Source: Annona cherimola (Eukaryota; Streptophyta; Magnoliopsida; Magnoliales; Annonaceae). From it: DNA of 64,000 bases. How positions within the stretch are numbered: position 1 is the first letter of the stretch; each line of letters opens with the position of its first letter. This document shows positions 12,700-24,500 of the stretch, piece after piece. The stretch covers positions 21,941,817 through 22,005,816 of the forward strand of contig CM059971.1 in assembly GCA_030490835.1 (NCBI GenBank), in the 5' to 3' direction. The notes under the pieces are model-generated. The model saw only the letters and a list, made by a program, of their open reading frames with translations, did not search any database and was not told the origin of the DNA. Position numbers and translations under genes: made by a program.

Positions 12700-13085
12700 G
12701 AGGCTTTCCTAAAGGTCTAGCCTACTCGAGGTGTAATAAGATTCAGAGTAAAAGGAAAATTAAGTCCTTGTTATCTTGGACCATTTGAGATCCAAGAGGC
12801 TATTGGTGGAGTTGCATATCGGTTAGTATTACCGCTGACATTGGTAGGGGTGCATAGTGTATTCCATATCTTGCAACTAAGAAAGTATGTATTTGAGCTA
12901 ACACATGTACTACAATTTGAGCAATATCATGTGGAAGGGAATTTAACACATCCACAGGAACAAGTACAAATTCTTGACACCAAAGAGAAAGAACTAAAGG
13001 GTCAAAAGTTCAAACGTGTTCTGGTGTAGTGGAGTAATCACAGTGAAAGAGAGGCGACATGGGAACCCAAGAAAAATATTTAAGA
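12700..13085 (+). pseudogene. Integrase C-terminal region and chromodomain remnant
   Basis: LGPFEI-EAIGGVAYRLVLP (about 12775-12835) and VHSVFHILQLRKYVF (12850-12895) match the integrase tail of chromoviruses. Then W-NHSEREATWEPKKNI (about 13029-13082, across a stop) matches the chromodomain W-N-S--EATWE signature. A chromodomain places the element in the chromovirus branch of Ty3/gypsy, where it guides integration to modified histones. Confidence 0.85.
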
Positions 13086-13146
13086 AATATGCCCTAATTT
13101 GTTTCCACCTTATAATGAGATGTAAGTTTTGGGAGGAGGAAACTTT

Positions 13147-13160
13147 TGTAAGGGGGACTA
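13147..13160 (+). promoter_or_regulatory. Polypurine tract of the chromovirus
   Basis: GTAAGGGGGAC lies a few bases before a TG dinucleotide that begins the LTR-like segment and directly after the chromodomain. This is the expected site for plus-strand DNA priming. Confidence 0.6.
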
Positions 13161-15099
13161 TGATAATTAGGAGAAAAAAATAAAATTTGACTAGTCAAAT
13201 GATGAAATGTCCGCTGATGTGGCATCTTAACAATTAACTGCTTGACCAAGCAATGAACTAGGAATAATTGAAGTGTTAACGGGCCAAGCCTAATTAAGCT
13301 CACTTAGGTTCAATAAGTTGGGTTATGTATAATGTTATAGGTATTTAACTCAACAACTCAAGATGCTTAGGTGTTAAGTTGTTGGTCTTCAGTAGAGGAA
13401 GTCTTCAAATTGAGTGTTGGTAAATGCATAAAGAGTAATTTTACTTTTTTTAGCTCTGTGGATCCTACTAGTTTAAATTACAAAATGAAATGGATCGGAT
13501 TACGAGAGATTATTTAGGGATACATAGGAGAAAATATGTGGATACATCGGAGAAAAGAGGAGAGACACTGCCGTCGAAGAAAGGGAAGAGTCGATCCAAT
13601 CCATTCAAGTGATTCATTTCATTTTATTCTTTAAAGTAAGGGAATTTTGCTTCTTTAGTCTTTAATTATAACATAATTTAATGATGATTTATTACATGAT
13701 TAAGTCAGTGATTATGTTAATATGTGATTTTGATGGTCGTTAATCATGTTGAGATTATGCTATGAGACCACATAATTATTTGAGGAATGTATTGTTTATA
13801 TTAAAATTAATTATGTGAGGAGTTATCAATAATTTGAGGATTTTATTAACATAAAGATAATTTTGGGCAAGATGGAAAACATAATGGCATAATTGTAATT
13901 TATTTTGAGCAAAATAAATTAATGTGCATAATTATGTATGTTATATTATACTTAGATGACCTAAAATTAAATATATTAGCCAAATTATTGATGGGAGGAA
14001 TTTAAATACATTTAGGATGTTTAAAGGATATATATATGAAAATAATATGAAAAATATTATTATATATCTTACATAAATAGCCGAATGGGAAAAATGGAAG
14101 TCACCCCCTATTCTCGAGATTTACGGACATTCTACAATTCCGCCTAGTAGTTTTCTAAAAATCATGAACTATCATGGAGTTTCCGTAAAATCAAGAGACA
14201 ATAGGAGAATCTGTCATTTCAATATTTGGAAGTGGGTTTTTGAGACTAGGCTAGATTCAGGCTATGCTCAGCAGCAAACAAGCCCAACTATTGCAATAGG
14301 CCAGAGGAGGATCCAGTTAGCCATCTTAGGGCTTAGAGCCCAGAGCTGAAACCCAGGTAATGAAGCCGAAAGTGCGGCCTACCAAGAAGCCTAATTGAGC
14401 AAGATTACCGGCGGCGAGACCAAGTTGCCAGCAGCAAGGGACATGTGGCACCATTTGGTACGTTCATCTTCAAGTTGATGTAAATTGAGCTTTAGAGGTC
14501 CGACTTGAGTAATCGAAGAGTTGTTTCCTATGGATTTAGATATTCTGAGTTTGATGGAAGGGCTAGATTAGCCAAACGAGGTCTAGAAGTTTGATTTTAG
14601 GGATAAAAGAGTATCTTAAAGGAATTAGCATTTTAAATCCTTAGGGTAGTCTTCAAACTTAAAAGTCAGTACATCTAGAAAAAGATAATTACATGTAAGA
14701 TGTGTTAGAGGCTTAAAGAATTGAGTAATTAAAAGAATGTGGCATATTCTTATGATTTTAATTGTATAGCATGATCTCACTTACTAAGTTCTTATGAACT
14801 TACCCTTTTCCTTTGACTCTTAAATGATCTAGTAGATGGTGGCGGCTTGATGAATTTATCTAAATTTTTTTATTTCATTTATTTTATATAATAAATGGCT
14901 TGACTTCTATATAAATAGTTTTATTGATTTTGGGCATCGTTGTAATAACTCTATAAACATGATTGCTTAGATGTACCAGTGCAAATTGAGATACCTTTTT
15001 TAGATGATTTTATTCAACATATAGAAAAATCCTGGAGTTTTAAATGACTCAGACCAAAAATTAAGACAAAAGCTCTGATTTTTAATTCAAGCCATTACA
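13161..15099 (+). mobile_element. Probable 3' LTR of the chromovirus (5' LTR absent)
   Basis: It starts TGATAATTAGG right after the polypurine tract and can end at GCCATTACA (15091-15099), giving TG...CA ends and about 1.94 kb. It contains no ORF of note. No matching left LTR is seen before gag near 8.5-8.9 kb, so the element is truncated and its age cannot be taken from LTR divergence. The right boundary rests only on TTACA and the change of text. Confidence 0.5.
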
Positions 15100-16489
15100 G
15101 AGCAACATACACGATAGGGGGTTTAGGTTTAAAGATTTCTATTTCATATTTCAACCTATTTAGGCATTTTGGATTTAGCAAAAATATACACATGAATTGG
15201 TTGGGTCTAATAGCCTTGACTAATAGAAACAGACATGGGTACCAAGGGAATTTTAGGTGAAACGTTGTGAGTGTGTAGGAAATTTTGATACGTTGTCAGT
15301 GTAAGAAGAATATTGGCCAAAGTTGTGGATTCGTGGGGAATTTTTCCTAATAAAAATGATGAGATAATTTTGACTTTATCAAACTTTATTAACAAGATCA
15401 ACCTATTTTACATTGGAATCGAAGTGTGAATACTTTTAGTAAATATCTTTAATAAATTCTAAAATATTTTATTTATAAGCTCATTAAAGTCTAAAATACT
15501 TTTTCATATTGTTTGAAAGTTAAAATTTAATTTAAGTAAAAAATTTTAGTTGGATGAAATAAATATTCAGACAATAAATTTGTTAGTTAGATAATGAGAA
15601 TAACTTCTATTAATTGTGGAAGATAACATAACTTTTACTAAGAACATTACCAATTTAAAAATTTTAAATAGAAGAAAATTAAATTTTTATTCAAACTTTT
15701 AATAAATTAAAAATTTTAACAAAAATTGAGTTTTAAAAATTATCTATTATTTAATTTTAACATAAATTTGAGGAAGTAGACCATCTTATTGTAATTTTCA
15801 TGAAAGGATATTTTATCATGGACAGGGAAATTTCAACAAATCTCGATCTATTGTATGTGGGTGCACTTAGTTTTAGTTTATTCCAATGCATAATTCTTTT
15901 TAAAAAGTTCTTTTAGTTTTTAGAAATTCAAATGTGGATCCAAACATGAATGTCACATATATATTTATATTTTTTATTATTTTTAACGTTTTATTTCAAA
16001 TTTTAAACATGAAGAAAATAAGTCATTTATCATGTGGCAGGTCAAGGCGGGCACATGGAAAATGGCTTATTTTGTTGATTTTTAACATTAAAAATAGAAT
16101 ATTAAACACAATAGAAAATGTAAAAACTATTAACTTGAGATATCTATGCTTAGGCCCACATAAATATATAAAAAATTCTAAAAAATAAAAATAAAATCGG
16201 TAATACACTAAAGAAAAATGCACCAAGAACACTAAATCCAGTTCCAATTTTATCATGATTCAAGAAATTTTTGCTTGATTTGGAGTAATTAGAGATAGTA
16301 GAAGACTTATTTTAAATTTTTATACTTATATTTATATATTTATTGATTTAAATTTTGCTAAAATTGTTAATAATATTTGATAGATTAATTATATATTCAA
16401 GGACAATGAACAACCTTGACAAGACAACTCTTTGTTTATCTCCTTTACCACCTTTGGTAGCTTATGAATTCGTAACAACCATTTAGCTC

Positions 16490-16970
16490 AGCTTCAATAA
16501 CCAAATAGAATGCTTAGACCTAAGAACACTACCTTAAGTCTGTAGATCAAGAGTCATATAGTATAACACAATCCGCTTTGACTTGGCATCTCGATTGTAC
16601 AATTTTAAAACATATATGTAGGATTCAATTTTAGGCTCTTATAGACCCGCCAACTTCTATTTGGTTCGTCATCGAATCATAACTCAACTCAATTCAACTC
16701 TGGTCCTTTATCCACTTAACTCATCTCTAGGCTCTGCCCTGCATTTACTAAAAGGATCCACTCTGATACCAATTATAATGCTTAGGTCTAGAAAAATTAA
16801 CTTGGGTCCATGGGTCATAGGTCTTATAGTATGATACTGTCTCCTTTGACTTGACAGCTTAGTCACACCATTTTAAAAGACAACATTGTATGTATTAAGC
16901 TTAGATTCACTTATAAAATCACATGAACATTTTTCTCTTTTTAATATGAATTCTGTTCCAGACTGTTACA
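16490..16970 (-). mobile_element. TRIM-like miniature LTR retroelement
   Basis: Two direct repeats (about 16490-16660 and 16772-16970) share AATGCTTAG, GTCATA-----ATAGTAT and CTTTGACTTG. Immediately beside the second, 16758-16771 reads CCACTCTGATACCA, the reverse complement of the initiator-tRNA-Met primer-binding site TGGTATCAGAGTGG. The far end reads TGTAACAG on the minus strand, a good LTR start. The internal part is about 110 bp with no coding capacity, which is TRIM architecture. A decayed copy sits at the matching place in unit 2 (about 38719-38880), so insertion predates the duplication. Confidence 0.55.
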
Positions 16971-17334
16971 TGTCATGATCATAACTTAGCAACATTAGAG
17001 CCACCATCGTCTTTCTCAAATTTGGTAAAATGGAATCCCAGCAGAAACACAATATGTAGCAATTAAATTCGCTTGCTATCTCCATCAATTACAATAACAT
17101 TTCTCATCTTCTTCAAGTTTGACTGGCGAATCTAGGTGGCCCTTATCCGTCCCTATCCACAGCAGCAGATTTGGCCGATTGTAAGCAAGAATAGGAAAGT
17201 GCCAAATCCCCAAATGAACCCTGGCACTTAAAGTTTTTCACCAACCAAAAAATGCTCTCTTAGATCTCAACAGTCAACTGCTCAAGAAAAATTAGCTGTC
17301 CATGCTGTTCTATCATTAAAAAATGGGAAAAAGG

Positions 17335-18071
17335 TAGGGATGCAACTTAGGCAGGGTACCCATGGGTAACCACAAACCTAACCTTAATTTAGGTAGGTTA
17401 AGGTAGAAAATATTACCCATGGGTATAGGTGGGGTACAAATTATTATCCGTCTCATCAAATAGGGTACGGGTAGGGTACATATGTTGGGTACCCAGAACC
17501 GACCCGCATAGGTACTCATATGGGTAATTAATCCGTGCATCATTATATACATACATAATATATATTATATAGTACTCATTATGCTTTATCTTTAACATCT
17601 TATGTTCACATATAGTTTAATAAATTAAAGTTTAAATAAATTTTGTACTTCGTGAAATATAAATTTAAGTGAATTTAGATATATATATATATATTATTGA
17701 TTTCGAAAAGACTCTTATAAATATGCTTGTGACTTATGATTATAATATATTAACAGTTTTAATTATTAGGTCATTATGGTCTATACTTCGTATTTTATAT
17801 AATAATATAAACAATAATATATGTACGTATGATTTTAAAACACAAATGAGTATTATTTTACATTATTTAAAATAACATTCAATTTTTTTAAAAAAATATT
17901 GTATTTGAGTATTAAAGGAACCGAACCGGAAACGACCCTATAGGTAATGGGTGGGGTAGGGTATACTAAGAACTGAACCGACAAATGGGTAGGGTAGGGT
18001 ATGTCTTTTACAAATAAGGTATGAGTAGGGTAGACTACTACCTGAACCAAACCGACCTAAGTCGCGCCCCA
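17335..18071. mobile_element. Non-autonomous hAT-type element (737 bp) with TIRs and 8-bp target duplication
   Basis: The left end TAGGGATGCAACTTAGGCAG matches the reverse complement of the right end, TGGGGCGCGACTTAGGTCGG, over about 20 bp with a few differences. Flanks are GAAAAAGG (17327-17334) and GAAAAAAG (18072-18079), an 8-bp duplication with one mismatch, as expected for hAT. Subterminal GGGTAGGGTA / GGGTACCC words cluster near both ends (17355-17490, 17950-18040), the likely transposase-binding repeats. No transposase ORF. The element is absent at the matching position of unit 2. Confidence 0.82.
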
Positions 18072-19800
18072 GAAAAAAGTTTCTTTTGAACCGGATACTT
18101 TTCAAATTTAATATTTCGCCATGGAACGCTTTTATGGAAACGCAGAACTTAACGGATCAGTTAAATTTTTTTATGAGAATGTATTTTATAATAATCTCAA
18201 TTTATATTAGGATCAGACTTGAAGATATTCTTACAACTTTCCTATAACATTCTAATAGGACAATATTTCTATTTCTTGGCAATATCCAATTGATGGATAC
18301 TCCCATGAATAATCAGGGAAACATGCTGCCTTTACGTTTCAATCCTTCATCTGCCTGGTGTGGGGCATGCAGAAATATCCTATGCCCGAGGCATTGTGGC
18401 ACGGATCAGTTGATCTGTAACAAAAGGACAGAGAAAAATGAGCACGGACAGAGAAATCTCAATTTTTAATTATTGGCGCCAACCCATGTAGAAAATCTCG
18501 TTGACGCTGAAAAGACTTTGAAACGCTGACACGGACGCTTACAGCCACCAATGATACTGACACATGGAAGAAGGCGCGAAGGCACGGAACAAGAGCGACG
18601 AAATTAGCATCCGAAAGTGCGGGCAACAAGTTGCAAACTTGCAACCTTTTGTTGACTAAAATAATATTTGTGGCGATAATGAATCTGATAAAAATCATAA
18701 AATTTCAATTTTACATTTACATGTCTGATTAAAATACTTCTCTTCCTGCTACTAATTTAGAACATTAATTAATTTCAAATTATTGTTTAACTTTCATGCA
18801 AAAATTTTACGGATAAAATTAATCTGATTTATTAAAATATGGTTAGGTTATGATTTTAGAAATAGAACTGAATTAAGGTCAAGATTTTGAATACAATAAA
18901 CTTTCAGCTAGGATTACTGTTAGCATTAATCTCAACCTAAACTAAAATAACTTATGTTGCACCTCCATTAAGTATAGGTCTAACCTCAACATGGCTAATT
19001 TAATTAATTTTTCATGTATTTCTTTTATCAATAGTACAAGTTGTACTTCATCTCAACTTGTATTATAAATCTAGCTCAAGGAATCCCTACATTTTTTTAA
19101 TCTCATTTCTTACTGTAAAATAAGCCCAAATATTCATACATCTTTTTTCTAGTATTAACAAAGGGGCCATCCCATATGGGAGGCAACAATTCCCCTACCA
19201 TTAGGAAATGCTCGTCACAAAGTTAAAATCATGTTCCTGCTACTAACGATGCTAACGTTCGCTTGGTCATTTTTTCATATATTAAGGTTACTAATATTCA
19301 ACCGACCAACTCATTTTATCTAACTTATATTATTTGATAAGATAAATGAATTAGGCTTGAGTTTGGATTTTTTAAAACATTTATAACCACCAGATAAAAA
19401 GTCAAAGAAATCTTTTGCCGAGTTTGTAACCCCAAATGATTTATAATGAAATTAACCTTTCAATCAAAAGTTGATACGAATGTTATTCTTTTAAATTCAA
19501 TGAATATACAATTCATTAGCATTATAAGAATGAATATACAATTCATTAGCATTATAAGTCTTTCCTTTATTTTTACATGTGATTATAGATTAAATAATTT
19601 CTTTACCTAATTTTTATTACTCTACCATTTTTATCAACACTTTATCAATTAACATATGGTCAACTAGCAACCGAATTTGTTTCTGTTAAATGAGTTGAGA
19701 TTATGATTAGACTTTCTTTTTTTATAAATGGGTTATAAAAGGAGTATAGTTTCGAGTTTTTTAAAGGTTGGGATTAGAATTAGCTTATAGACTGTACACT
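18072..19800. other. Upstream flank of peptide gene copy 1; non-coding
   Basis: No supported ORF. Similarity to unit 2 (about 39040-40760) is continuous, including GGCACGGAACAAGAGCG (18583-18599; 39246 onward) and CTAACTT/TAATTAATTTTTCATG text. It is therefore ancestral upstream sequence shared by both genes and the place to look for shared regulatory elements. Confidence 0.6.
19499..19558. repeat. Exact 30-bp tandem duplication
   Basis: AATGAATATACAATTCATTA plus GCATTATAAG occurs twice back to back (19499-19528, 19529-19558). The matching place in unit 2 (about 40505) has a single diverged copy, so this is a change private to unit 1. Confidence 0.85.
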
Positions 19801-19864
19801 AAAGCCCACGGTTTCTCACCCTCAAATGAATTAAAAAAAAAAAAAAAAAAGCCCACGGTTTCTC
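19801..19864 (+). mobile_element. Tiny poly(A)-tailed retro-insertion with 17-bp target duplication
   Basis: AAAGCCCACGGTTTCTC (19801-19817) recurs at 19848-19864. Between them lie ACCCTCAAATGAATT and a run of A. A short, 5'-truncated, poly(A)-ended insert flanked by a long direct repeat is the signature of LINE-driven target-primed reverse transcription. The insert is missing at the same spot before the unit 2 promoter. Confidence 0.65.
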
Positions 19865-19900
19865 GTCAGATAAACCCACGGTTTGTTACATCTCCTTTGC

Positions 19901-19910
19901 CTATAAATTC
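19901..19910 (+). promoter_or_regulatory. TATA box of peptide gene copy 1
   Basis: CTATAAATTC lies about 30 bp before the first conserved transcribed block. The same decamer and flanks (TTGCCTATAAATTCGTCTC) stand before copy 2 at 40801-40810. Conservation in an otherwise drifting flank supports use as the core promoter. Confidence 0.75.
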
Positions 19911-19934
19911 GTCTCCGCTCATCCTTCTTACATA

Positions 19935-20016
19935 GGCAGCTGTGCAATCCTGCTTGTTCTCCACTTTCCTCTTATCATCCTCCTCTCTCCTCGACCATAC
20001 GAGCGCTGCTCAGAAG
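19935..20016 (+). other. Non-coding first exon (5'UTR) of peptide gene copy 1
   Basis: The block GGCAGCTGTGCAATCCTGCT ... ACGAGCGCTGCTCAGAAG is nearly identical to 40836-40920 of unit 2 and ends at AAG|GTAAAT, a good donor at 20017. The start is estimated from the TATA box. The following 5'UTR intron (20017-21582, 1566 bp) ends at TTTTTGCAG, twelve bases before the ATG. Confidence 0.7.
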
Positions 20017-21414
20017 GTAAATCATTCAATCCTCTCTTGACCTCTCTTATGCCTCTGTAACAAGGGAATAAGGATTCTGTCACTTATTTCTTTGCAAGGA
20101 GGAGGATACTATGTAATCTCTCTTATTTCTTAATTTGTAGTAAAGAGGAAAATAATACCGTTATTTTTATTTATTTTTACAATAACTAATTACATTTTGT
20201 CGTAATTTATACATGTCTCAATTTCTATCGTTATTCAATTGTCTTTTATTTCACTAAAAAAATTGTTTCAACAATTAAATTAGCAAATTTTTTTCCTGTT
20301 TTTGTCAGAGTCGCGGCATAGAAAATTTTTCTTTTTTGTTGCCTCATTGTTCCGCTGAACTCGTTAGGCGCCAAAAATTGCAGTTACCTCAGTTGCTAAA
20401 AGGATATGCAGCACAAAAACCGTAAAAAAAATTGTTTCAACTTTTGGTTTTGAAAATAGACTACACTTTTTTTGTTTTATTTCTGTATTCCGTTATATGA
20501 TTTTATATCATCATCACAAGCAATTTACCGGTTAAATAGGGTATATTGTATGAATTCTGTACAAAAACTAATTTTCAATAATCCTTAACTATCAGAAAAT
20601 AAGGATTCACCGCATATCTTATTTAGCGGGAGTAGAAGCAGAATAATCGAAATACTGTGTCTCAAACTTCTTCTCTCAGCCAAATTAGAATCACAATATC
20701 AAAAACTAATTGCAGTACTACAACTTAAATGTCACTAATTTTAAAAAGGATTTAGGGGAACTCTTTAGAGATTTTTCTCATATGGTTAAATGTGTGTTTC
20801 TCCCAACGACCTCTTGTATATTTATAACTGCACTAGGAGAAATACGCAGGAGTTTTGTAGAAGCTATCCCAATATAGATATGCTTCCATACATTATGTAT
20901 CCAAATGGAACTGTATTTCATAGTGTAAGTAGGAGTAGTAAACCCGTAATGGGCATATATGGGTCCTCGTTTTAATATAGTTCCAACAATGATATTTTAA
21001 TATATTATTTAATTATTTTCATCCGTTTTTCTGAACTCGCTTACGTTCTTACCGCCTTCCATTTAAATAAACTCAACTTTTTTAAGTGGCGATATTTTAA
21101 ACCACTGTTTATCAAACCACCTGTTTTTTTATCATGTTATCATTGATTGTCTTTCCTTTTAAATTGTACTGATTACTTTGTCTTTAATTTTATCTTTTTT
21201 GTTTTATCACTCATCTATATTAAATTTTCATATCGTACTCATTTTGTGTATATGTTTTTGTGTAGAAAATATTCTTAATTTTCATGAAATATGGAATTAG
21301 ACGAGATCACCTGCTGACACATGCATGAAATCATGTATGAGATGCACCGCTTCATTTTAAGGCGCTCGTAAATCTACTTATCATTAGCGGCCAAATTAAA
21401 TGGATATACTCCAT

Positions 21415-21451
<37 letters not shown>

Positions 21452-21582
21452 AGGATTCCACCTCTCACTCTTTCCATGCCCACAACTATATAAGCAACAA
21501 GTAAGCCATTATTGCTTCTTAATTAATAATCCATGTCGTCTTTCCCGTCTCTAACTACAAAACTTGGTTGAAATTTTTGCAG
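20017..21582 (+). other. 5'UTR intron of peptide gene copy 1
   Basis: Donor GTAAAT and acceptor TTTTTGCAG are matched by GTAAGT and TTGTGCAG in copy 2, whose intron is 729 bp. The extra length comes from about 400 bp near 20595-20990 with no recognised content and about 350 bp near 21180-21530 that includes a LINE scrap and a 32-nt A run (21419-21450). Confidence 0.65.
21184..21265 (-). mobile_element. Short LINE-derived fragment inside the 5'UTR intron
   Basis: TTTAATTTTATCTTTT...GTTTTA(T/C)CACTCAT and TTTTGTGTATATGTT match the window-start LINE at about 78-155 in the same orientation. No coding capacity. Confidence 0.55.
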
Positions 21583-21593
21583 CAAATTGAAAA

Positions 21594-24500
21594 ATGTTTT
21601 CCTTCAAATCTTATTGCCTCATGGTGGTCCTCGTGCATCTACTAATCTCTCCGTTTGTGCTCGCTGTTACTAGCCAAGGAGAAGCAATTCCATCTCTAGT
21701 CAAGGTATGCAGGAGCATTGCTTGTTCCAAAATATTGAAGAGGTTTTAATGAGATGAAAATTTTCGATTTCAATAGTGCGAAATATTGAACTTATATAAA
21801 ACCCATATAATATCTCATACGAAAATAGTGCAAAATTAATATAATAAAGTGAATTAATTTACATATTAATTTTAAACTTATATTTTCAATATTTAAATTG
21901 TCTAAAAATATAAATCTAAAAATATTACTCTTACATAGATGAATGATTACATAAAATATTATTGCATATGAATATACCAGTGAATAGGTTTAAGCATTTG
22001 TTGTGTTCTAGGCACGGATATATACATTTTTAAGTAAATGTAACCCCATTCAAGAAATTGATTAGAATTTTTTTAGTATCACGATAGAATAAATAATATT
22101 AAGTTATATGACAGTTGAATGATATTCATTCATGCGACAGTTGAGATTTATTTTTATGACTAATGTGAGCCTCATTTGCAATGGACTGCACCCTACTACT
22201 TTGTATAATATTTTCCATATATAGCTATTTCATCATTCCATATATTATCATTTCATCATTGTGCAATGGTTAAAATAAATAGTTGTATACAAATGTTGTC
22301 TTGCCAGATCTAAAAATTTTACTATTGTTATTTGATCTAAACTACTTAAAATGTCAATTTACATTCATTTGTTTATGTTATAAAATTTAACACATTTTGA
22401 AAATTTATATGTTTTGTGGGTCTTTTTTGAAATTAACCACTTTGTATTAGACTTGAGTTAATGACAAAACTCAAGATGGGTGGGGTGAATTGAGTAATTA
22501 AAAATCTAATCCTTTTGTATTTTCAATCCCCTTGAATAAAAAGTAAAGAACTATAGAGGCAAGAGAGAAGCAAATGCATTAATCACAAGAGACACTCAAA
22601 CAAGACAAATTATAGTGGTTTGAACAATCTTTCGTACTTCACTTTTCTAAGCATATGCTCCCTTGTGTCTTGTGTTCCATTATCTCAACTGACATTATAG
22701 CTAGAGCCTTTGCTTTTTTTAAAAAAAATTATAACTCTAGGGGGCTTTTACACCAATTGCATAAGTAGACAATGAGTTCCATTCTAACTGTACATTACTT
22801 GACCCAATTTGGCCTTGGTCTTCAACTCCAAGTAAGTATCATAATACAACAAAAATGATTTAAAAGAAAGTAATCTATACTTCATAAATTCACATAGAAT
22901 GATTTTAACACTTAAGAAGACTTTGCGTATTTGAGGAAGATGGAAGTTTGTAACCTATTGTAGTAGAAATGAGATCCTCTCCTTGAGGGTCACTTAATAC
23001 CCAATTGATTTTTTGAGAGTGGGAAGTTGAAAGTTTAATGAATACTCTAGCTAACCCTCATAGCTCCCCTTGATGTATCTTAACTAGTGTGAGAGATTTT
23101 TGAATATTAAAAGGTTGGTAGTGAACATTAAATGCACCAACATTTAAAATTTTATGATTGTGTAACACAAGTCCCGACTAGGGGCAAGTTTGATTGTGAC
23201 TTCACCTAAGTTACAGATTGAAGTTCACTTGATATGCGACTTGGGTCTTTTAGAGTCTTAAACTTCATATCTTACCTTCCACGTTCTTTCCTAAGTCGAC
23301 TTAGGCTTAAGATCTCGCCTAAGTCATAAATGAAGTCGACTTAAGTATGTGACTTCACTGTATAATAAAACATAAAGTTTTCAAGCTTTGGTTCCTTTCC
23401 CTCTAAGTTTTGCATATTAGTAACCTTGGATTGAAACTTGATTCAAGTGGCAAAAGAAGTCGACTTGGATATTAGACTTTAGCTCTTGTTGCTTGGTCAA
23501 TCGTTCACATGTCCTTCAGAAATTCAAATCGTAAATCAAGGTCTGCTTGGCATTTGACTTCACCACATTTGAAGTGTAGGAATTTTACTTCTCCCAAGTT
23601 GCAGATCAGGTCGACTTAGCCTCTAACTTCATCGAAGTTGTAGGTGAAGTCAACTTGGGGATGCAACTTCATTTCCAGTCTTCAGTCTGTAGAATCTTCG
23701 ACGACTTCATGTTTTTTAAGTCGTAATGGGGAATTGACTTCGGTTGCAACTTTACTCAAGTCATAGATAGAGTTCACTTAGGATGCAACTTTAGTTATAC
23801 AATCTTCAACCTCAATTTCCTGACTACTCGAAGTCAGTATTGAAGTCAACTTCGGTGCCAACTTGACTCAAGCTGATGTTGGAGTTGACTTCAATGTGAA
23901 ACGTGGATTGTTTTTGCTAGGTTTTGAAATATCTAACTTCAATCATCAAACCATACACATTAGCACTTTAACATTCTCAAATATAGTTGTTAATCATTGA
24001 TAGTTGCAAATATTTTTTTACATCTACCTACATTATTATAATATTTAAATACATTTTACACAAGGTTTGCTGATAATTATATAGTATTAATAAAGACCCA
24101 TTATTTGTATGGCTTGAGTAAATTATCGGAGTTTTGGGATATTCTTGTAAAAGTAAGTTGAATGGGCTGCATGTGTATGACTTTACTTGGTCCACCGGAC
24201 CACCAAACGAAAAATTCTGGAGTCTTCTTCTCCGGCAAGCAATCAGCGATGGCTGCTGACTGGAAAACCCACCGTTAAAAACGGATGCTCAACACTAGTT
24301 GAATTAAGAGAAAATGGAAGACAAGTAGGCAAAATTTTTGTGGACAGCGGTATCCGAAATCCCGAGCAGGAAATGGCCAGGAAAACGTGATTTTCAGTAG
24401 CTTCCTTTGATACTTAGATCCCACCGTCTGAGGCCTTAATTCGTTGATCGGAGCCATTAGACACAAAGGCTATGAAAAACCTTTTAGACCGGTAACATCA

